This document shows positions 7,989-17,571 of a DNA stretch of 64,000 nt, one piece after another. A program made the position numbers and the translations under genes. The notes under the pieces were generated by a model. It saw only the letters and a program-made list of their open reading frames with translations. It had not been told where the DNA came from and did no database searches. Source of the stretch: Clostridia bacterium (GTDB lineage: Bacteria > Bacillota_A > Clostridia > Oscillospirales > CAG-272); contig JAGBRZ010000200.1 in assembly GCA_017632155.1 (NCBI GenBank), positions 1 through 64,000 on the forward strand. The letters are read 5' to 3'. The stretch's first letter is position 1. Each line of letters begins with the position of its first letter.

Positions 7989-10900
7989 AATGAAAACTCT
8001 TAGAGAATTATTTAAACAATATACACCAAGTGAAGAAATTGGCGAATTTTTTGATTCTGTCAAGGAATATCAAGTCAGAAAATCAAAAAAAAGATCCGAT
8101 TTCTTCGAAATTGATGTTCCTCTGAACAAGATTGTTTCCAAACCTCTTCTTTATGACGCAGAGGATGAGATTCGACGCGCGTATGACGGTAAGTATCTTG
8201 TCAGATTTGTGCCTAAATATCCTGCTGAACTGTTTTCTTACGATTACATACCTCAAATCATTATAGAAACAGAGAGAATCGGTGAAATCACAAAAGGATT
8301 TTTTATCAGTTGTGATTATACACTTAAAAATAATATTTTGGAATTCTCTATACCGTTTAATTCAAACGGTATAGACTTTTTGACTGCCGGAAAGGTGCAG
8401 CGTATAATCGAAGACATTATATACAATGAATTTTCGATTAAAATGTCAGTTGTTATCAAAGAGATGGAGGATTATGTTCCATACTTTGAAACTGAAGAAC
8501 ACAAGCAATTTATTGAAGAACTGAATAATCAGTGCCGTGAATCTTTGAAGGCATACGAAAACCACTCACGTGCTGAATCCAATAATAAAAGCGACGCTGC
8601 CGATAACAAATCAGATAAAGATGAGAAAGCCGCGCAGGAAATTCAGCTCAGCAGAATTTGGTCCGCTTATGATGAGGATTGTATGGCGATCGTCGAGGAC
8701 GGAATTTGCACTATCGGAAGAGCCAAATTTGATATTTCGTGTCCTGAGCTTAAGTGGGGCGATGAAGATTTTGCCGTAACTCCCGTGTCTATCTCAACGA
8801 TCAGACATCCGGGCGGGGAAGTTTGCGCTATCGGTACAGTTTCCGGTTGCATTCTTGAGCAAGCAAAGTTTGGAAACAAGAAATGGTATTTTGCTTTTGG
8901 ATTGTTTGATGGAAATGCATCTATTCAAGTAAAAATTGAAGGAGATGACGAAGAAGAGTGCAAAGGTTTGGCAGATGTTGTTTCAAACGGTATGTGCATT
9001 GCTGTTATCGGCACAGTAAAGAAAGACTACAAATCAGGAGACCTTTTGATTGTTCCGGATGCCGTTTCTTCAATCATTAAGCATAAAAGAAAAGATACCG
9101 CTTCCGCTAAGCGCGTAGAACTTCATCTTCATACAAACATGTCCGCTATGGACGCATTGATTCCTTCAGATGTTGCGGTAAAGACGGCGGCCTCTTGGGG
9201 ACATAAGGCAATAGCTATCACAGACCACGGAAACGTACAAGGCTTTCCCGAGGCAATGATAGCTCTTGACAAAATGTATAACTTCACCAAACCAGAAGAA
9301 GGGGAGGAACGTTTTAAGGTAATTTATGGTCTTGAGGCTTATTTTGTCAATGACAGCGCAAGCCCTCTCTATGGAAAATACAACGGTCCTATAGACGATA
9401 ACCTTGTAATCTTTGACCTTGAAACCACCGGTCTGTCTTCTGCAACCTGCGAAATAATTGAGATTGGTGCAGTTAAAGTAGCAAATGGTGAAATCGTAGA
9501 TAGGTATTCTACATTTGTTAAACCCGATTCAAAGATTTCAGAGGAAATTACAAATCTTACTTCCATAACAAACAAGGATGTAAAAGATGCAAGAAAGATA
9601 AATGAAGTTCTTCCTGAATTTCTTGAGTTTTGCGGCAAGGCACTTTTAGTTGCTCATAATGCGGATTTTGACGTCGGATTTGTTCGTGCAGCTGCAAACA
9701 AGCTTGGTATAAAATTTGACGCTCCTTATCTTGACACAGTAGGTCTTTCAAGATTTTTGAACACCGACTTGAAATCTCATAAATTGGATGTTCTTGCAAA
9801 ATATTACGGTCTCGGAAACTTCAATCACCATAGAGCGGTTGATGATGCAGAAATGCTGACGATGATCTACTTCTCAATGGTCAAGAAGATGCAGCAATTT
9901 GACATAAAAGAGTTCGCTGCGCTGATCAAGGACATACAGATCAATGCTGATCCGTTGAAGTTAAAAACATACCATATGATCATTCTCGTCAAGAATCTTG
10001 TCGGTCTTAAGAATCTTTACAGACTGATCTCGATGGGATATCTCAATTACTATCACAGAACCCCACGAATTCCAAAATCGCAACTTGACAAGTACCGCGA
10101 AGGGTTAATCATCGGCTCTGCTTGCTCTGCAGGAGAACTATACAGCGCTATTCTTGATAATAGAAGCGACGCTGAAATTGAAGAGATCGCATCCTATTAT
10201 GATTATCTTGAGGTTCAACCGATAGGTAATGATCAGTATCTTGTGGCAGAAGGCGAACTTCCTAACGAAGAGGCTCTCAGAAACATTAACAGAAGAATAG
10301 TTGATCTCGGTGAAAAATTAAATAAACCTGTTGTAGCCACCTCCGACGCACATTTCATTAACCCTGAGGACGAGCTTTACCGTCGTATACTTCTTGCGGG
10401 TCTTAAGTTTAAAGACGCAGACAAACCCACGCCTATTTATATGCGAACTACAGACGAAATGCTTGAAGAATTCGCATATCTTGGGGAAGAAAAAGCTTTT
10501 GAGATAGTTGTCAAAAACACAAACGATATAGCAGATTCGATTGAGCAAATCCGTCCCATTCCCGCAGGTTCTTATCCTCCTCATCTTGAAGGTGCTGAAG
10601 AAGAATTGCGTGAAAAATGCTGGACACGAGCAAGATCGATGTACAGTGAAAATCTACCCGATCTTGTAAAGAACAGACTAGAGATCGAGCTGAACTCGAT
10701 CATTTCCAACGGATATGCAGTTCTTTATGTAATCGCGGAAAGACTTGTTCATTACAGCGAAAGCCAAGGTTATCTTGTTGGTTCTCGAGGATCTGTCGGC
10801 TCTTCCTTTGTTGCAACAATGGCGGGAATTTCGGAAGTAAATCCGCTGCCTCCGCATTATTATTGCAAAAAGTGTCAATACAACGATTTCTCTAACCCCA

Positions 10901-12477
10901 CCGGTGCTGGTTCGGGTTTTGATATGCCTTCAAAGAATTGTCCCGTTTGCGGAACTCCGCTTGAACAGGATGGTCAGGATATTCCTTTTGAAACGTTCCT
11001 TGGATTCAAGGGAGACAAGTCTCCTGATATTGACCTAAATTTCTCGGGTGAAGTCCAAGGTAAGGTCCACAAATTCACAGAGGAACTCTTTGGTGCAGAA
11101 AACGTCTTTAAAGCTGGTACTATAGGTACCTTGGCAGACAAAACTGCATTCGGTTTTGTTATGAAATATTTTGAGGGCAAGGGACAGCAGCTTTGCCGCG
11201 CTGAAGTTGACAGAATTATTAATGGATGCGTTGGCGTTAAACGAACAACTGGTCAGCATCCCGGAGGCATTATAGTTGTTCCCAGAGACCGTGACGTTTA
11301 CGATTTTACCCCCGTTCAGCACCCGGCGGATGACCCTAAATCCGATATTGTCACAACACACTTTGCGTTTTCATATCTGCATGATACGATCCTTAAGCTC
11401 GATGAGCTTGGTCATGATATTCCGACCAAGTACAAATACCTTGAAAAGTATAGTGGAATAATGATCGATCAGGTTGCTATGAATGACAGAAGTATTTACG
11501 AGCTCTTTGAGTCCACGGAGCCTCTCGGAATACCGCAGAAGGAAAGGGACAAGCATGAAACCAAAATGCTTGGATTGATGGTTGGTACACTCGGTTTGCC
11601 CGAGTTTGGCACGAACTTCATTCAGGGCGTTCTTGTTGATGCTAAACCTAAAAACTTCGCGGACCTTATGCAGATCTCAGGTCTTACCCACGGAACGGAC
11701 GTTTGGCTTGGAAACGCTCAGGATCTTATTAAAGATGGAATTTGCGATATTTCTAAAGTTATAGGTACCCGCGACGGTATTATGCTTGACCTTATCAGAT
11801 ATGGAATGGAGAACCTTACAGCGTTCAAAATCATGGAAAGCGTTCGAAAGGGTAAGGGACTGACACCCGAATGGGAAGCTGATATGCTTGCCCATAATGT
11901 GCCCGAATGGTATATCGCATCTTGTAAAAAGATTAAGTATATGTTCCCGAAGGCACATGCGGCAGCTTACGTTATGTCTGCGATTCGTCTTGCTTGGTAC
12001 AAGGTTCATCAGCCTGTGGCATTCTACTGTGCAATTCTTTCTGTTGCCCCCGATGGCTTTGACGGTACAATCATAGCTCAGGGACGCGACGCTGTGTATC
12101 GCAAAATGCTTGAAATTGATAAGATGGGTAAAGAAGCTACTGCAAAAGATAAAGATACTTTCGGAGCACTTCAGTTTGCTCACGAAGCTATGCTTCGCGG
12201 AGTGCGATTCCTGCCAGTAAGCCTTAAACATTCCGATGCAAGAGAGTTCTTGCCTGAAAATGGTAATATCAGAATGCCCATGATAGCGCTCCCCGGCCTA
12301 GGATTGAACGCGGCGCTTAATATCACCAATGCGCGTGACGAGCAGCCCTTCTTTTCAATTGAGGACCTCAAACTTCGCGGCAAAGCTAATAAGGGCGTTA
12401 TTGATACACTCAGAGCAAACGGTATTCTTGACGGACTCAGCGAAACCGATCAAATCTCGTTGTTCGATATTATTTAA
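7972..12477 (+). CDS. polC: DNA polymerase III alpha subunit, PolC type
   Basis: Replicative polymerase of low-GC Gram-positives with built-in proofreading. Domain order in about 1500 residues: N-terminal domain, OB fold, PHP domain (HLHTNMSAMDA near 383), an inserted DEDDh exonuclease (IFDLETTGL near 478, AHNADFDVGF near 560, HHRAVDDAEM near 620), the remainder of PHP, the palm with a four-Cys zinc site (CKKC and CPVC, about 965-995) and the acidic SPDIDLNFSG (near 1017), fingers, and a C-terminal clamp-binding QISLFDI. The start is uncertain: ATGs at 7972, 7978 and 7990 are all in frame, none with a clear ribosome-binding site, and the first two overlap the ispG end. Coupled translation with ispG is likely. 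Confidence 0.97.
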   Translation: MNMQYKMKTLRELFKQYTPSEEIGEFFDSVKEYQVRKSKKRSDFFEIDVPLNKIVSKPLLYDAEDEIRRAYDGKYLVRFVPKYPAELFSYDYIPQIIIETERIGEITKGFFISCDYTLKNNILEFSIPFNSNGIDFLTAGKVQRIIEDIIYNEFSIKMSVVIKEMEDYVPYFETEEHKQFIEELNNQCRESLKAYENHSRAESNNKSDAADNKSDKDEKAAQEIQLSRIWSAYDEDCMAIVEDGICTIGRAKFDISCPELKWGDEDFAVTPVSISTIRHPGGEVCAIGTVSGCILEQAKFGNKKWYFAFGLFDGNASIQVKIEGDDEEECKGLADVVSNGMCIAVIGTVKKDYKSGDLLIVPDAVSSIIKHKRKDTASAKRVELHLHTNMSAMDALIPSDVAVKTAASWGHKAIAITDHGNVQGFPEAMIALDKMYNFTKPEEGEERFKVIYGLEAYFVNDSASPLYGKYNGPIDDNLVIFDLETTGLSSATCEIIEIGAVKVANGEIVDRYSTFVKPDSKISEEITNLTSITNKDVKDARKINEVLPEFLEFCGKALLVAHNADFDVGFVRAAANKLGIKFDAPYLDTVGLSRFLNTDLKSHKLDVLAKYYGLGNFNHHRAVDDAEMLTMIYFSMVKKMQQFDIKEFAALIKDIQINADPLKLKTYHMIILVKNLVGLKNLYRLISMGYLNYYHRTPRIPKSQLDKYREGLIIGSACSAGELYSAILDNRSDAEIEEIASYYDYLEVQPIGNDQYLVAEGELPNEEALRNINRRIVDLGEKLNKPVVATSDAHFINPEDELYRRILLAGLKFKDADKPTPIYMRTTDEMLEEFAYLGEEKAFEIVVKNTNDIADSIEQIRPIPAGSYPPHLEGAEEELREKCWTRARSMYSENLPDLVKNRLEIELNSIISNGYAVLYVIAERLVHYSESQGYLVGSRGSVGSSFVATMAGISEVNPLPPHYYCKKCQYNDFSNPTGAGSGFDMPSKNCPVCGTPLEQDGQDIPFETFLGFKGDKSPDIDLNFSGEVQGKVHKFTEELFGAENVFKAGTIGTLADKTAFGFVMKYFEGKGQQLCRAEVDRIINGCVGVKRTTGQHPGGIIVVPRDRDVYDFTPVQHPADDPKSDIVTTHFAFSYLHDTILKLDELGHDIPTKYKYLEKYSGIMIDQVAMNDRSIYELFESTEPLGIPQKERDKHETKMLGLMVGTLGLPEFGTNFIQGVLVDAKPKNFADLMQISGLTHGTDVWLGNAQDLIKDGICDISKVIGTRDGIMLDLIRYGMENLTAFKIMESVRKGKGLTPEWEADMLAHNVPEWYIASCKKIKYMFPKAHAAAYVMSAIRLAWYKVHQPVAFYCAILSVAPDGFDGTIIAQGRDAVYRKMLEIDKMGKEATAKDKDTFGALQFAHEAMLRGVRFLPVSLKHSDAREFLPENGNIRMPMIALPGLGLNAALNITNARDEQPFFSIEDLKLRGKANKGVIDTLRANGILDGLSETDQISLFDII

Positions 12478-12493
12478 TACGGAGGATAAACCT

Positions 12494-14248
12494 TTGAAGA
12501 AATTTATTGCTTTGTTTTTAGTTTTTATCATTGTTATCTCGAGTATTGCTTTCACTTCATGTAAAAAAAGTCAGCAAGAAATTATTGAAAATAATGATAC
12601 AACTGAAATTTCGGAAACTATTGAAGAAACCGCGGATGTTATCATAGCATCAAAAGGCGAGCCGATCTATAAGATTATCAGATTTATCGATGCATTTCAA
12701 GATGAAGTTGACCTTATCGTTGGTTTCAAAAATCAACTGAATGCGGCATATGGACTGAACTTTCTGATCTCTGCAGATTGGACCATGCCGAGTTCTGCAC
12801 CTCCCGCAGACGCTTGTGAAATAATTATAGGTCTTACTTGCAGGGAAGAAACAAGCGAGGTCATAACTGAGCACAATCTTGGTTACGGTGACTATGCTAT
12901 TCAAGTTTGTGACAACAATAAGATCATTATAGTTGCTCCAAACTATAACGATCTTTCGAGTTGCTTCGATTATTTTATAAGTCAGCTTTCTGCCGATACA
13001 AATGGGAATCTTGTATATAGCGGCGGAAACTATATCTGTAAACCCACCAATACTAATATCTTTGAAGAAGGATTTATACCCGATACACTTCAAATTGTAT
13101 ATGATTCAGATGGCAAGTATAAGAAGAACGCTGAAACTATTTCAAAACATTTTAAGAAGAACTATGGTCTTGAGATCACGGTAGTCTCTGAAACAGAACC
13201 CAAAGCAGAGCACGAAATCATTGTTGGCATTCTTAATGACAAAAACCGCTTCAAATTCAATTATTCTTCTTTATCCGGGATGGATTCAATTATTGCATCC
13301 TCAGACAGCAGCATACTTATTTGCGGTAAATCAGATGCGGGTTTATCTCGTGCCGTTGAATCGTTTGTTAATATGTTTATCCGATCGGGTCATATTTCAT
13401 CTATGAACCTTCCGACACAAACAGTGTTTACCTTTAATGCATTTACCGGCGGTGAAGACCCTGCACTAATCGATGGTGCCGATACAAGAATTATGTCCTT
13501 CAATATACTATCTGAAGAGTGGGATGCGAGAGCTGTTATGGAAGGGCGTGATATTCGCGTATCTGCCGTCTTGCTTAATTATTTGCCAGACGTTGCGGCA
13601 CTTCAAGAAGTGTCAAACAAATGGTATCCAATTCTTGAAACAAATGTAGGCGGTATTTATAAATTTACCAGGACAAAGAACCTTCATCGCGAGGGAACTT
13701 ATACAACTTTGATTTATAATACTCAAACCACCAAGCTTATTGAAGAAGGGCTTGAGTATTACTCGGTTGGAAATTCCAAGAGATTGCGTTCAATAGTCTG
13801 GGGACTTTTTGAGTCTATTGCGACCGGAGAGCGCTATGTTGTTTTCAGCACACACTGGGATGTAGGCGCGGAACGTCAATGGATGCGAATGACGGAAGCA
13901 AAGGAGATGGCTGACTTCTGTCAAAGTCTATATGACAAGTATAAGGTTGATATATTCGCTTGCGGAGATTATAACGCTTCAGAGAGCACTGAGGAATATC
14001 AAACATTCATCAAAGAATCCGGATTTGTTGATGCCAAAAATAGTGCTAAACATATCAACAGAGCCTGCAAGACGTATCACACCTTGTTCGAAAGTGTGAG
14101 TACAAGCACATATGAGTCGATTGACCACATTACCTTTATGGAGCAAACAAAGCCTAAGGTGCTGTATTACAATACTTTAATTGCAGAGTATATCATCGAT
14201 GCTTCGGATCATTCACCGATTTATATCGATATTAAACTTGCAAAATGA
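12494..14248 (+). CDS. Lipoprotein with tandem GH20b-like modules and an endonuclease/exonuclease/phosphatase domain
   Basis: Predicted exported lipoprotein of 584 residues. The start is a TTG at 12494, supported by GGAGGA at 12481-12486; the frame is open further upstream inside polC but without a site. The signal segment ends in a lipobox-like FTSC near residue 23. Two weak repeats follow, EIIIGLTCREETSE (about 105) and EIIVGILNDKN (about 240), each followed by a hydrophobic stretch and an Ala/Phe-rich helix, resembling the GH20b/GH67N-type domain. From about residue 330 a complete phosphoesterase domain has MSFNILSEEW, LQEVS, STHWD, CGDYNAS, SIDHITF and SDHSPI. The substrate (nucleic acid, phospholipid or sugar phosphate) is unknown. 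It is the last gene of the polC operon. Confidence 0.82.
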   Translation: MKKFIALFLVFIIVISSIAFTSCKKSQQEIIENNDTTEISETIEETADVIIASKGEPIYKIIRFIDAFQDEVDLIVGFKNQLNAAYGLNFLISADWTMPSSAPPADACEIIIGLTCREETSEVITEHNLGYGDYAIQVCDNNKIIIVAPNYNDLSSCFDYFISQLSADTNGNLVYSGGNYICKPTNTNIFEEGFIPDTLQIVYDSDGKYKKNAETISKHFKKNYGLEITVVSETEPKAEHEIIVGILNDKNRFKFNYSSLSGMDSIIASSDSSILICGKSDAGLSRAVESFVNMFIRSGHISSMNLPTQTVFTFNAFTGGEDPALIDGADTRIMSFNILSEEWDARAVMEGRDIRVSAVLLNYLPDVAALQEVSNKWYPILETNVGGIYKFTRTKNLHREGTYTTLIYNTQTTKLIEEGLEYYSVGNSKRLRSIVWGLFESIATGERYVVFSTHWDVGAERQWMRMTEAKEMADFCQSLYDKYKVDIFACGDYNASESTEEYQTFIKESGFVDAKNSAKHINRACKTYHTLFESVSTSTYESIDHITFMEQTKPKVLYYNTLIAEYIIDASDHSPIYIDIKLAK

Positions 14249-14254
14249 TTTTTT

Positions 14255-14286
14255 GAAAACACCGTTCTACGGTGTTTTCTTTTTTT
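14255..14286 (+). terminator. Terminator of the pyrH-polC-lipoprotein operon
   Basis: A 10-bp stem (14255-14264 with 14270-14279) with loop TTCTA is followed by a T-rich run, directly after the lipoprotein stop. Confidence 0.88.
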
Positions 14287-14366
14287 ACCTTATGATTGAA
14301 ATTTTTCAATGCGTTTTAGAACTTTTTCGGGGAAATATAAAAATGAATAAAAAGAAAGGAGCAACT

Positions 14367-15161
14367 ATGAAAAGAATAATAACTCTGTTATTGATAATTT
14401 GCAGTATATTTAATATGAATATTATTTCCGCTTACGCTTCAAGTACCGCATACTCTTGGTATTGTAAAAGAAATTTTGAGAATTTGCAGCCTAAACTTCC
14501 GTCCGAGTTTTCTTTCATCAATAAATATGATACAATATGGATAAACAATAAAAGAGGCGACAATGACGAGCGTAAGGTAGCGTATCTGACCTTCGATGCG
14601 GGATATGAAAACGGAAACATTTCCAAAATACTTGATGTTTTGAAGGAAAAGGAAGCCAAAGGTGCGTTTTTTATACTTGAGAATCTTATCAACTCAAATC
14701 CTGAAATTGTATTACGAATGCAGAGAGAAGGGCATTTGGTCTGTAATCATACAGCACATCACAAAGATATGTCGAAGGTTGTAAATATTGATAGCTTTGC
14801 CGAGGAATTATCATCGCTAGAATCTTCATATAAAGAATTGACAGGATGTGAAATATCTCATTTTTATAGACCACCCGAAGGCAGATTCAGTGAAGAAAAT
14901 TTAAAGTTCGCACAGTCTTTGGGGTACAGCACAGTATTTTGGAGCTTTGCTTACGCTGATTGGGATAATAACAAGCAGCCTTCGAAAGAATATGCTATCA
15001 AAAAAGTACTTGATAATATGCACAACGGAGCGGTTTTGTTGTTACACCCCACCTCCGCAACTAACGCAGCAATTTTGGGGACGATCATAGATGAAATGAG
15101 AAATAACGGTTATGAAATTGGAACGCTTGATGAGCTCAAAAAGGATTTGTCGCAAAATTAA
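14367..15161 (+). CDS. PdaA-type polysaccharide deacetylase
   Basis: NodB-fold de-N-acetylase, exported, 264 residues. The ATG at 14367 has an AAAGGAG ribosome-binding site and gives a clean signal peptide (MKRIITLLLIICSIF...). Motif 1 reads LTFDAGYENG, the PdaA-like form in which the second metal-binding Asp of the usual TFDDG is replaced. Motif 2 is NHTAHH, followed by FYRPPEGRFSEE and LLLHPTS. In Bacillus, PdaA makes muramic-delta-lactam in spore cortex; that role is inferred here from the motif and the spore-forming background. The next deacetylase overlaps its 3' end by about 32 bases in another frame. Confidence 0.85.
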   Translation: MKRIITLLLIICSIFNMNIISAYASSTAYSWYCKRNFENLQPKLPSEFSFINKYDTIWINNKRGDNDERKVAYLTFDAGYENGNISKILDVLKEKEAKGAFFILENLINSNPEIVLRMQREGHLVCNHTAHHKDMSKVVNIDSFAEELSSLESSYKELTGCEISHFYRPPEGRFSEENLKFAQSLGYSTVFWSFAYADWDNNKQPSKEYAIKKVLDNMHNGAVLLLHPTSATNAAILGTIIDEMRNNGYEIGTLDELKKDLSQN

Positions 15162-15843
15162 TCTTGTGCTTCTTCTTACGGTATTAAGCCTATTTGCTTT
15201 ATCTTTTGGCGAAAAAGAGGAATATGAAAGCAACTGTCCCGTATATACAAGCGGTTCGGACAGCAATCATTCGATAGCGCTAACGTTCGATGACGGACCT
15301 CATTCGGAAAAGACCCCTGAAATTTTGGATGTCCTAAAAGAATACGATGTCAGCGCGACATTTTTTGTGGTAGGAGAGAATGTGAAGGCTAACAGCGATA
15401 TAGTCGAAAGAATGATTGACGAGGGACACGAGATTGGCAACCACACATTCGGGCACAAGTATTTGTTTAAACACAAAAACACACGGCGTGATATGGAGCG
15501 CGAAATTGATCTGTGTGATGACGAAATATTTAACCATTCAGAGTATAGTTCCGTCCTATTTCGCCCTCCAGGTGGAATCTACGACGCTACTCTGACGTCT
15601 GTGTGCGGCGAGCGGGGATATTCGATGGTTTTGTGGAGCATTGATACGCGCGACTGGGAGGGTAGGACCGCTTCGGAAATTGAAAATGAGATATTAAACT
15701 GCGTTTCCGACGGATCAATAATATTGATGCATGATTACGTGTGCGTTGAATCGCATACAGCAGAAGCCTTGAAAAGCGTAATACCCAAACTAAAAGAGCT
15801 CGGATACTGCTTTGTAACAGTATCCGAGCTGATCGGAAATTAA
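15130..15843 (+). CDS. Polysaccharide deacetylase, NodB type
   Basis: Second NodB-homology protein, 237 residues, with the canonical metal-binding LTFDDGPHSEKTPEIL, GNHTFGHKYL, RPPGGIYDA, and LMHDY motifs. The ATG at 15130 is chosen because GGAA lies six bases upstream and it yields a Lys/Arg-rich start followed by a hydrophobic signal or anchor segment (LVLLLTVLSLFALSF). It overlaps the preceding deacetylase by 32 bases. Likely substrates are peptidoglycan or another N-acetylated glycan. Its last 50 bases contain a perfect hairpin, and its TAA stop shares bases with the stop of the convergent gene. Confidence 0.85.
   Translation: MSSKRICRKINLVLLLTVLSLFALSFGEKEEYESNCPVYTSGSDSNHSIALTFDDGPHSEKTPEILDVLKEYDVSATFFVVGENVKANSDIVERMIDEGHEIGNHTFGHKYLFKHKNTRRDMEREIDLCDDEIFNHSEYSSVLFRPPGGIYDATLTSVCGERGYSMVLWSIDTRDWEGRTASEIENEILNCVSDGSIILMHDYVCVESHTAEALKSVIPKLKELGYCFVTVSELIGN
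15797..15830 (-). terminator. Hairpin inside the deacetylase 3' end, probable terminator of the convergent gene
   Basis: A perfect 13-bp inverted repeat (15797-15809 with 15818-15830, loop of eight) lies within the coding sequence of the + strand deacetylase. Read on the - strand it follows the DUF624-like gene by ten bases and continues into a moderately T-rich stretch (CTTTTAGTTT). Confidence 0.6.
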
Positions 15844-16763
15844 TCGGCGTTTATCATATGTTTTTCTATAACGGGATATGCGCCGTATGAAATCAACAGA
15901 TTAATCGAGGGAAGCAAATATATCAAGGGCAAGATAAGCGGAGCCACAACACCGATAGGCCACAGCAGGGCGATCAGCGCTATGTTGAGAGCTATAAGTA
16001 CTGCAATACCGAAGACGCTCATCAAGTTTCTTCCTACGCCAAGAACTGAAAAGATCAGTGCGTTTTTGAAAATCTTCTTTATCTTTATATCGAATGTAAC
16101 AAGCATCAGGTATATATAGAATCGCATAAAGAAATAGATAATACAAAGAGCGCAGATAGCATAGTAGAAGAAATCGATCATAAAGGTTCCGCCTATCTTT
16201 GAAAAATAGGCAAAATCAAATATCAGAATCGCCAGGATGCCGAAGTCGATAAGACCGAGCAACAATCCCGACCAGAAATTACGCTTGATCGCGTAAAAGA
16301 AGTCGCTCGTCATAAAAACGGGGTCTCCTCGCAGCATATTTCTCGTGCAATATGTAGCGCCAACGTTGACCCAGCCCCAAATGATAGCAAGCAACGCTCC
16401 AAGACCAAGCATTACCCATATAACTGCCGGAGAAAACGTAGGGAGATTCAGCTGTATACCATATACATTGAGGAGCGATCCCCATACGGAGCTTTCACCG
16501 AGAATCTGGGAGCCGTAAAGAGTTGAGTAGAGTATACTTGTTTCTGAAGGGGTTGTAGGCGCGATCAAAAACATATATATCAACGCAAGCGGTATAAGAA
16601 GAATCGGAAGCATCAGAAAATTCAATGATAAGATTCTTGTGAAATTTCTGAAATAGAATTTCGGCATACTTATAAAATTAGGAACAAACGGTTTTTCGTC
16701 CTTGGAAACGCCGGGACCGTCCCTGTTCATATCAAATAATTTAAAGTTTCTGTTTGCTGACAT
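15840..16763 (-). CDS. DUF624/YesL-like membrane protein
   Basis: Integral membrane protein of 307 residues with about six hydrophobic segments. The N-terminus (FKLFDMNRDGPGVSKDEKPF) and the central RNMLRGDPVFMTSDFFYAIKR, followed by an RNFW-like stretch, match my memory of the DUF624/YesL family in Clostridia, whose function is not established and which sometimes sits near sugar-uptake genes. No such genes are nearby here. It follows the SpoU methyltransferase by 20 bases on the same strand and is probably co-transcribed with it. Its stop codon and the stop of the convergent deacetylase share the bases TTAA at 15840-15843. Confidence 0.7.
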   Translation of the reverse strand: MSANRNFKLFDMNRDGPGVSKDEKPFVPNFISMPKFYFRNFTRILSLNFLMLPILLIPLALIYMFLIAPTTPSETSILYSTLYGSQILGESSVWGSLLNVYGIQLNLPTFSPAVIWVMLGLGALLAIIWGWVNVGATYCTRNMLRGDPVFMTSDFFYAIKRNFWSGLLLGLIDFGILAILIFDFAYFSKIGGTFMIDFFYYAICALCIIYFFMRFYIYLMLVTFDIKIKKIFKNALIFSVLGVGRNLMSVFGIAVLIALNIALIALLWPIGVVAPLILPLIYLLPSINLLISYGAYPVIEKHMINAD

Positions 16764-16783
16764 TTGGTTACCTTTCTGATATG

Positions 16784-17551
16784 TTATTGTTTTATAGAGT
16801 TCTGTCTGAGTATTTCGTAAGCGAGTATTGAAACTGCAGATGAAGTTGAAAGTGAGCCCATAAATTCAGTGCCGTATGGAATTCTTACGTTGAGATCTTT
16901 GATTTGCAGCAGCTTCGATGAAATTCCTCTCTTTTCACCCCCTATGACAAGAAGCAAGGGAAGTGACAAATCTGCTTCAAAGCAGGGCAGAGAATCGGGG
17001 ATAGCCGCGCAAGCTATTCGGTATCCGCAATTCTTATATGCTGTCGCGATTTCTGCTGTATCGCCCAGATAAATGTCAAGCAGCTCCGAGGCGCCTGCAG
17101 ATGACTTACAAAGAGCCGAATCGGCTGCGGAGGGCAAATGTCTCGGCAAAATTACAGCGTCACAGCCGCAAGCGTAGAGCGTTCTAAGCGAATATCCCAA
17201 GCTGTATGGGTCCTCTACACCTTCGATAATTGCAGCAAAGCCGTTGCCTTTAATGAAGTTTGGATCGAATTCTTTATATTCCGCTTCAGTTGCTACTGCA
17301 AGGATGCCTCCGTGCGTTTTACCGGAGGCAAGGCTTTCAATAGCCTCATCCTCAACTACCGTCAACTCAAAGTCAAGCTCTTCAGAAGCGTGCTTCACAA
17401 AAATATATCGCCCGTGCGCTTTTTTGACTTTACTTTTGGAGAAAATGACTTTCAGTATCTTTCTTTTAGCCTTGCCGTTTCTTATGGCTGAAATGAGAGC
17501 AGATACGGATGTCATACCCTCGAATATTATAGAATTTTCAACATTGACCAT
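16784..17551 (-). CDS. SpoU/TrmH-family RNA 2'-O-methyltransferase, variant active site
   Basis: SPOUT-fold methyltransferase of 255 residues: N-terminal substrate-binding part (about 1-95), then the knot domain. The three family motifs are recognisable as EDPYSLGYSLRTLYACG (about 117-133), LVIGGEKRGIS (about 198-208) and RIPYGTEFMGSLSTSS (about 220-235). In typical members motif 1 has N-x-G-x-x-x-R and motif 3 SLNVS. Here both conserved Asn residues appear as Ser, while the Arg and the GGE segment are kept. The target RNA is unknown. It heads a two-gene unit with the DUF624-like gene. Confidence 0.8.
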   Translation of the reverse strand: MVNVENSIIFEGMTSVSALISAIRNGKAKRKILKVIFSKSKVKKAHGRYIFVKHASEELDFELTVVEDEAIESLASGKTHGGILAVATEAEYKEFDPNFIKGNGFAAIIEGVEDPYSLGYSLRTLYACGCDAVILPRHLPSAADSALCKSSAGASELLDIYLGDTAEIATAYKNCGYRIACAAIPDSLPCFEADLSLPLLLVIGGEKRGISSKLLQIKDLNVRIPYGTEFMGSLSTSSAVSILAYEILRQNSIKQ

Positions 17552-17571
17552 AAATCTTGTCTTCCTGTATA

